Assembly: GCA_032718475.1 (NCBI GenBank)
Contig: JAUCBJ010008178.1
Location: 62,001 to 126,000, forward strand
Length of the DNA: 64,000 bases
Direction of reading: 5' to 3'
Origin: Nemertoderma westbladi
Taxonomy: Eukaryota > Xenacoelomorpha > Nemertodermatida > Nemertodermatidae
The notes below the pieces were generated by a model, which did not search any database, was not told the DNA's origin, and saw only the letters and a list, made by a program, of their open reading frames with translations. The position numbers were made by a program, and so were the translations under genes. Positions 60,001-64,000 of the stretch are shown here, in pieces. How positions within the stretch are numbered: position 1 is the first letter of the stretch; every line of letters begins with the position of its first letter.

Positions 60001-62988
60001 CCTTTTAATAGAATCAGCCGACTGTGACACTGTATGGATTCCATTTAATAGAATCAGCCGACTGTGACACTGTATGGATTCCATTTAATAGAATCAGCTG
60101 ATTGTGACACTGTATGGATTCCTTTTAATAGAATCAGCTGATTGTGACACTGTATGGATTCCATTTAATAGAATCAGCTGACTGTGACACTGTATGGATT
60201 CCTTTTAATATAATCAGCTGATTGTGACACTGTATGGATTCCATTTAATAGAATCAGCTGATTGTGACACTGTATGGATTCCTTTTAATAGAATCAGCTG
60301 ATTGTGACACTGTATGGATTCCATTTAATAGAATCAGCCGACTGTGACACTGTATGGATTCCATTTAATAGAATCAGCTGATTGTGACACTGTATGGATT
60401 CCTTTTAATAGAATCAGCTGATTGTGACACTGTATGGATTCCATTTAATAGAATCAGCCGACTGTGACACTGTATGGATTCCTTTTAATAGAATCAGGTG
60501 ATTGTGACACTGTATGGATTCCATTTAATAGAATCAGCCGACTGTGACACTGTATGGATTCCTTTTAATAGAATCAGCTGATTGTGACACTGTATGGATT
60601 CCATTTAATAGAATCAGCCGACTGTGACACTGTATGGATTCCTTTTAATAGAATCAGCTGATTGTGACACTGTACGGATTCCCTTTAATAGAATCAGCCG
60701 ACTGTGACACTGTATGGATTCCATTTAATAGAATCAGCTGATTGTGACACTGTATGGATTCCTTTTAATAGAATCAGCTGATTGTGACACTGTATGGATT
60801 CCATTTAATAGAATCAGCCGACTGTGACACTGTATGGATTCCTTTTAATAGAATCAGGTGATTGTGACACTGTATGGATTCCATTTAATAGAATCAGCTG
60901 ATTGTGACACTGTATGGATTCCTTTTAATAGAATCAGCTGATTGTGACACTGTATGGATTCCATTTAATAGAATCAGCCGACTGTGACACTGTATGGATT
61001 CCATTTAATAGAATCAGCTGATTGTGACACTGTATGGATTCCTTTTAATAGAATCAGCTGATTGTGACACTGTATGGATTCCATTTAATAGAATCAGCCG
61101 ACTGTGACACTGTATGGATTCCTTTTAATAGAATCAGGTGATTGTGACACTGTATGGATTCCATTTAATAGAATCAGCCGACTGTGACACTGTATGGATT
61201 CCATTTAATAGAATCAGCTGATTGTGACACTGTATGGATTCCTTTTAATAGAATCAGCTGATTGTGACACTGTATGGATTCCTTTTAATAGAATCAGGTG
61301 ATTGTGACACTGTATGGATTCCATTTAATAGAATCAGCCGACTGTGACACGGTATGGATTCCATTTAATAGAATCAGCTGATTGTGACACTGTATGGATT
61401 CCTTTTAATAGAATCAGCCGACTGTGACACTGTATGGATTCCATTTAATAGAATCAGCCGACTGTGACACTGTATGGATTCCTTTTAATAGAATCAGGTG
61501 ATTGTGACACTGTATGGATTCCTTTTAATAGAATCAGCTGATTGTGACACTGTATGGATTCCATTTAATAGAATCAGCCGACTGTGACACTGTATGGATT
61601 CCATTTAATAGAATCAGCCGACTGTGACACTGTATGGATTCCTTTTAATAGAATCAGCTGATTGTGACACTGTATGGATTCCATTTAATAGAATCAGCCG
61701 ACTGTGACACTGTATGGATTCCATTTAATAGAATCAGCCGACTGTGACACTGTATGGATTCCTTTTAATAGAATCAGGTGATTGTGACACTGTATGGATT
61801 CCTTTTAATAGAATCAGCTGATTGTGACACTGTATGGATTCCATTTAATAGAATCAGCCGACTGTGACACTGTATGGATTCCTTTTAATAGAATCAGCTG
61901 ATTGTGACACTCACACTGTATGGATTCCCTTTAATAGAATCAGCTGATTGTGACACTGTATGGATTCCTTTTAATAGAATCAGCTGATTGTGACACTGTA
62001 TGGATTCCTTTTAATAGAATCAGGTGATTGTGACACTGTATGGATTCCTTTTAATAGAATCAGCTGATTGTGACACTGTATGGATTCCATTTAATAGAAT
62101 CAGCCGACTGTGACACTGTATGGATTCCTTTTAATAGAATCAGCTGATTGTGACACTGTATGGATTCCATTTAATAGAATCAGCTGATTGTGACACTGTA
62201 CGGATTCCTTTTAATAGAATCAGCTGATTGTGACACTGTATGGATTCCATTTAATAGAATCAGTCGACTGTGACACTGTATGGATTCCTTTTAATAGAAT
62301 CAGCTGATTGTGACACTGTATGGATTCCATTTAATAGAATCAGCCGACTGTGACACTGTATGGATTCCTTTTAATAGAATCAGCTGATTGTGACACTGTA
62401 TGGATTCCATTTAATAGAATCAGCCGACTGTGACACTGTATGGATTCCTTTTAATAGAATCAGCTGATTGTGACACTGTATGGATTCAATTTAATAGAAT
62501 CAGCCGACTGTGACACTGTATGGATTCCTTTTAATAGAATCAGCTGATTGTGACACTGTATGGATTCTATTTAATAGAATCAGCTGATTGTGACACTGTA
62601 TGGATTCCATTTAATAGAATCAGCTGATTGTGACACTGTATGGATTCCATTTAATAGAATCAGCCGACTGTGACACTGTATGGATTCCTTTTAATAGAAT
62701 CAGCTGATTGTGACACTGTATGGATTCCATTTAATAGAATCAGCCGACTGTGACACTGTATGGATTCCTTTTAATATAATCAGCTGATTGTGACACTGTA
62801 TGGATTCCATTTAATAGAATCAGCTGATTGTGACACTGTATGGATTCCATTTAATAGAATCAGCTGATTGTGACACTGTATGGATTCCTTTTAATAGAAT
62901 CAGCCGACTGTGACACTGTATGGATTCCTTTTAATAGAATCAGCTGATTGTGACACTGTATGGATTCCTTTTAATAGAATCAGCTGAT
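54063..62988 (+). repeat. 40-bp satellite array, about 223 copies, almost free of indels
   Basis: The unit consists of tgtatggattccttttaata, gaatcagctgattgtgacac (40 bp). Register is exact for 196 consecutive units from 54071; one 6-bp insertion near 61911 (tcacac) then shifts it. Variation is confined to a few sites: cct/cca/ccc before tttaata, cagctgattg versus cagccgactg, and rarer caggtg and tgtacgg. It begins about 1.2 kb upstream of the tetraspanin start codon. No long open frame is present. Inverted pairs GATTC/GAATC and CTGATT/AATCAG occur in the unit. Confidence 0.97.
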
Positions 62989-64000
62989 TTTCAATATTTT
63001 TTCGTTTTCTTTCTCCCTGGCTATGGTGCCTCAACAAAATATTTGTGCCACCACCATTCAATCTACAATTGGCCTGCTGTGATGCAGCGTGCATTAAGAA
63101 TGCTATACCAGCTTGTCGACAAAAGTGCGCCGCCACAACTCCCTACCCCCCCCCCCCCCCAAAAAAAAAAATTTTGCGAGATTATTCGCATCTTCAAGGC
63201 CAGTGTCCTTTAAGATGCGTCTCAAGAAAGTCATGGGCTGTCCACCTTGCTTATTTTCTCCATGAGGCTGCTATAACACAAGATAGTGCACAGGCGAAAG
63301 CAATGTCCTACGAAGCGGAAGCGGCTCTGTCCAAGTCTCAAGCTTGGGGGAACTAACATATAACATCGATTATTACTGTCGGGGGAATTATCAGATATAA
63401 CAAGGACTTTATTACTAGTAAGCTATGGAAGCTATCAATGAATTATAAAATAATGGGGTTAGTGTTGTAACATATGTAATAAATATTATTAAGATGCAAT
63501 AATAATAATATGTAATGTAAACGGAATGTTGCAAGTAATTTTATTATTTTATCGTCACCATAGAGGCCAAATCATTACACAGTAAACAGATTACCCAGGC
63601 CACAATATAAATATCCTAACTAGCTGAGTACCGTTGAGTTGAGTACGTTGAGTACCATTTGAAGGACAATAAAATGGAATTGTGCTTTTTTTTTAATATA
63701 AACAGCATAATTTTATGTGTTGTTTTGGCCCTATGGTGATGATTAAGAAATAGATTGAGTTTAAAATAAAATACAGTATGCACCAACGAAAAACACGGAC
63801 ATTATTATTTATATGGCGGGTCCCGCCACCAAAACAATCTACTTATGTGTCATACAAAGGATAGCGAGACTCGAGATACAAAATACCAAATCACCCGAAA
63901 AGAAACACAAAGTGAAAGAGGAGACATTTTAATATAAATAAAGGCACTGAGAACAGTTTGTCAAATAGTTTATGAAGTATTTACAACTCTACCACAAACC
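62989..64000. other. unassigned sequence; no supported gene
   Basis: A plus-strand frame at 63045-63356 includes a Cys-rich stretch (LACCDAACIKNAIPACRQKC), a Pro run encoded by a poly-C tract (63146-63160), and a C-terminal segment ending ALSKSQAWGN. I recognise none of it, and no splice context supports it. The rest is AT-rich, with aataaa motifs near 63479 and 63669 and a ggcgggtcccgcc palindrome near 63814. Confidence 0.25.

Noticed and set aside
54063-62988. CRISPR-like regular array
   Set aside because: There are no unique spacers; the whole 40 bp is repeated. The context is a eukaryotic genome.

Overview
The window is nuclear DNA from an invertebrate animal. The evidence is two spliced genes with GT..AG introns (a receptor tyrosine phosphatase and a tetraspanin), several eukaryotic transposon classes, and AT-rich intergenic sequence. 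I cannot place the species. About 60% of the window (roughly 38.7 kb) is minisatellite: six arrays with different unit lengths (32, 24, 23, 21, 45 and 40 bp). Four lie in or beside the phosphatase gene, one fills the tetraspanin intron, and one lies upstream of the tetraspanin. Nearly all the long open frames inside these arrays are artefacts of tandem repetition.

Layout. 1-1644: a broken Mutator-like transposase on the minus strand, running in frame into a LINE endonuclease fragment at the window edge. 2296-9868: a 7.6-kb DNA transposon of the CACTA/Mirage/Chapaev (CMC) group. It has CACTG..CAGTG ends, a TA target duplication, a 781-codon transposase, and a second gene with zinc ribbons and a frameshifted PWWP domain. 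9870-34002: the 3' part of an R3-type receptor protein tyrosine phosphatase on the plus strand, from the transmembrane exon through the complete single catalytic domain. Its ectodomain is not visible in the window. 34164-34939: a large inverted repeat. 34960-35195: a tRNA-derived SINE. 35276-38400: AT-rich sequence with a LINE tail fragment. 38517-52855: a two-exon tetraspanin on the minus strand, whose 13.6-kb intron is almost wholly a 45-bp minisatellite. 54063-62988: a 40-bp array. 62989-64000: unassigned sequence.

The most notable biology is the exon structure of the phosphatase. Two homologous transmembrane exons sit 37 bp apart with the same phase, and joining both creates an immediate TGA stop, so they look mutually exclusive. 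Two homologous exons encoding the KCDxYWP segment of the catalytic domain also lie in tandem with matching phase. A 9-nt candidate microexon (Glu-Ser-Glu) follows. Together these could give at least four receptor forms that differ in the membrane/juxtamembrane segment and the catalytic-domain surface. Several arrays abut splice sites, and the 21-bp array looks as if it grew out of a splice donor.

All calls come from reading the sequence. Family assignments rest on recognised motifs, not on database searches.
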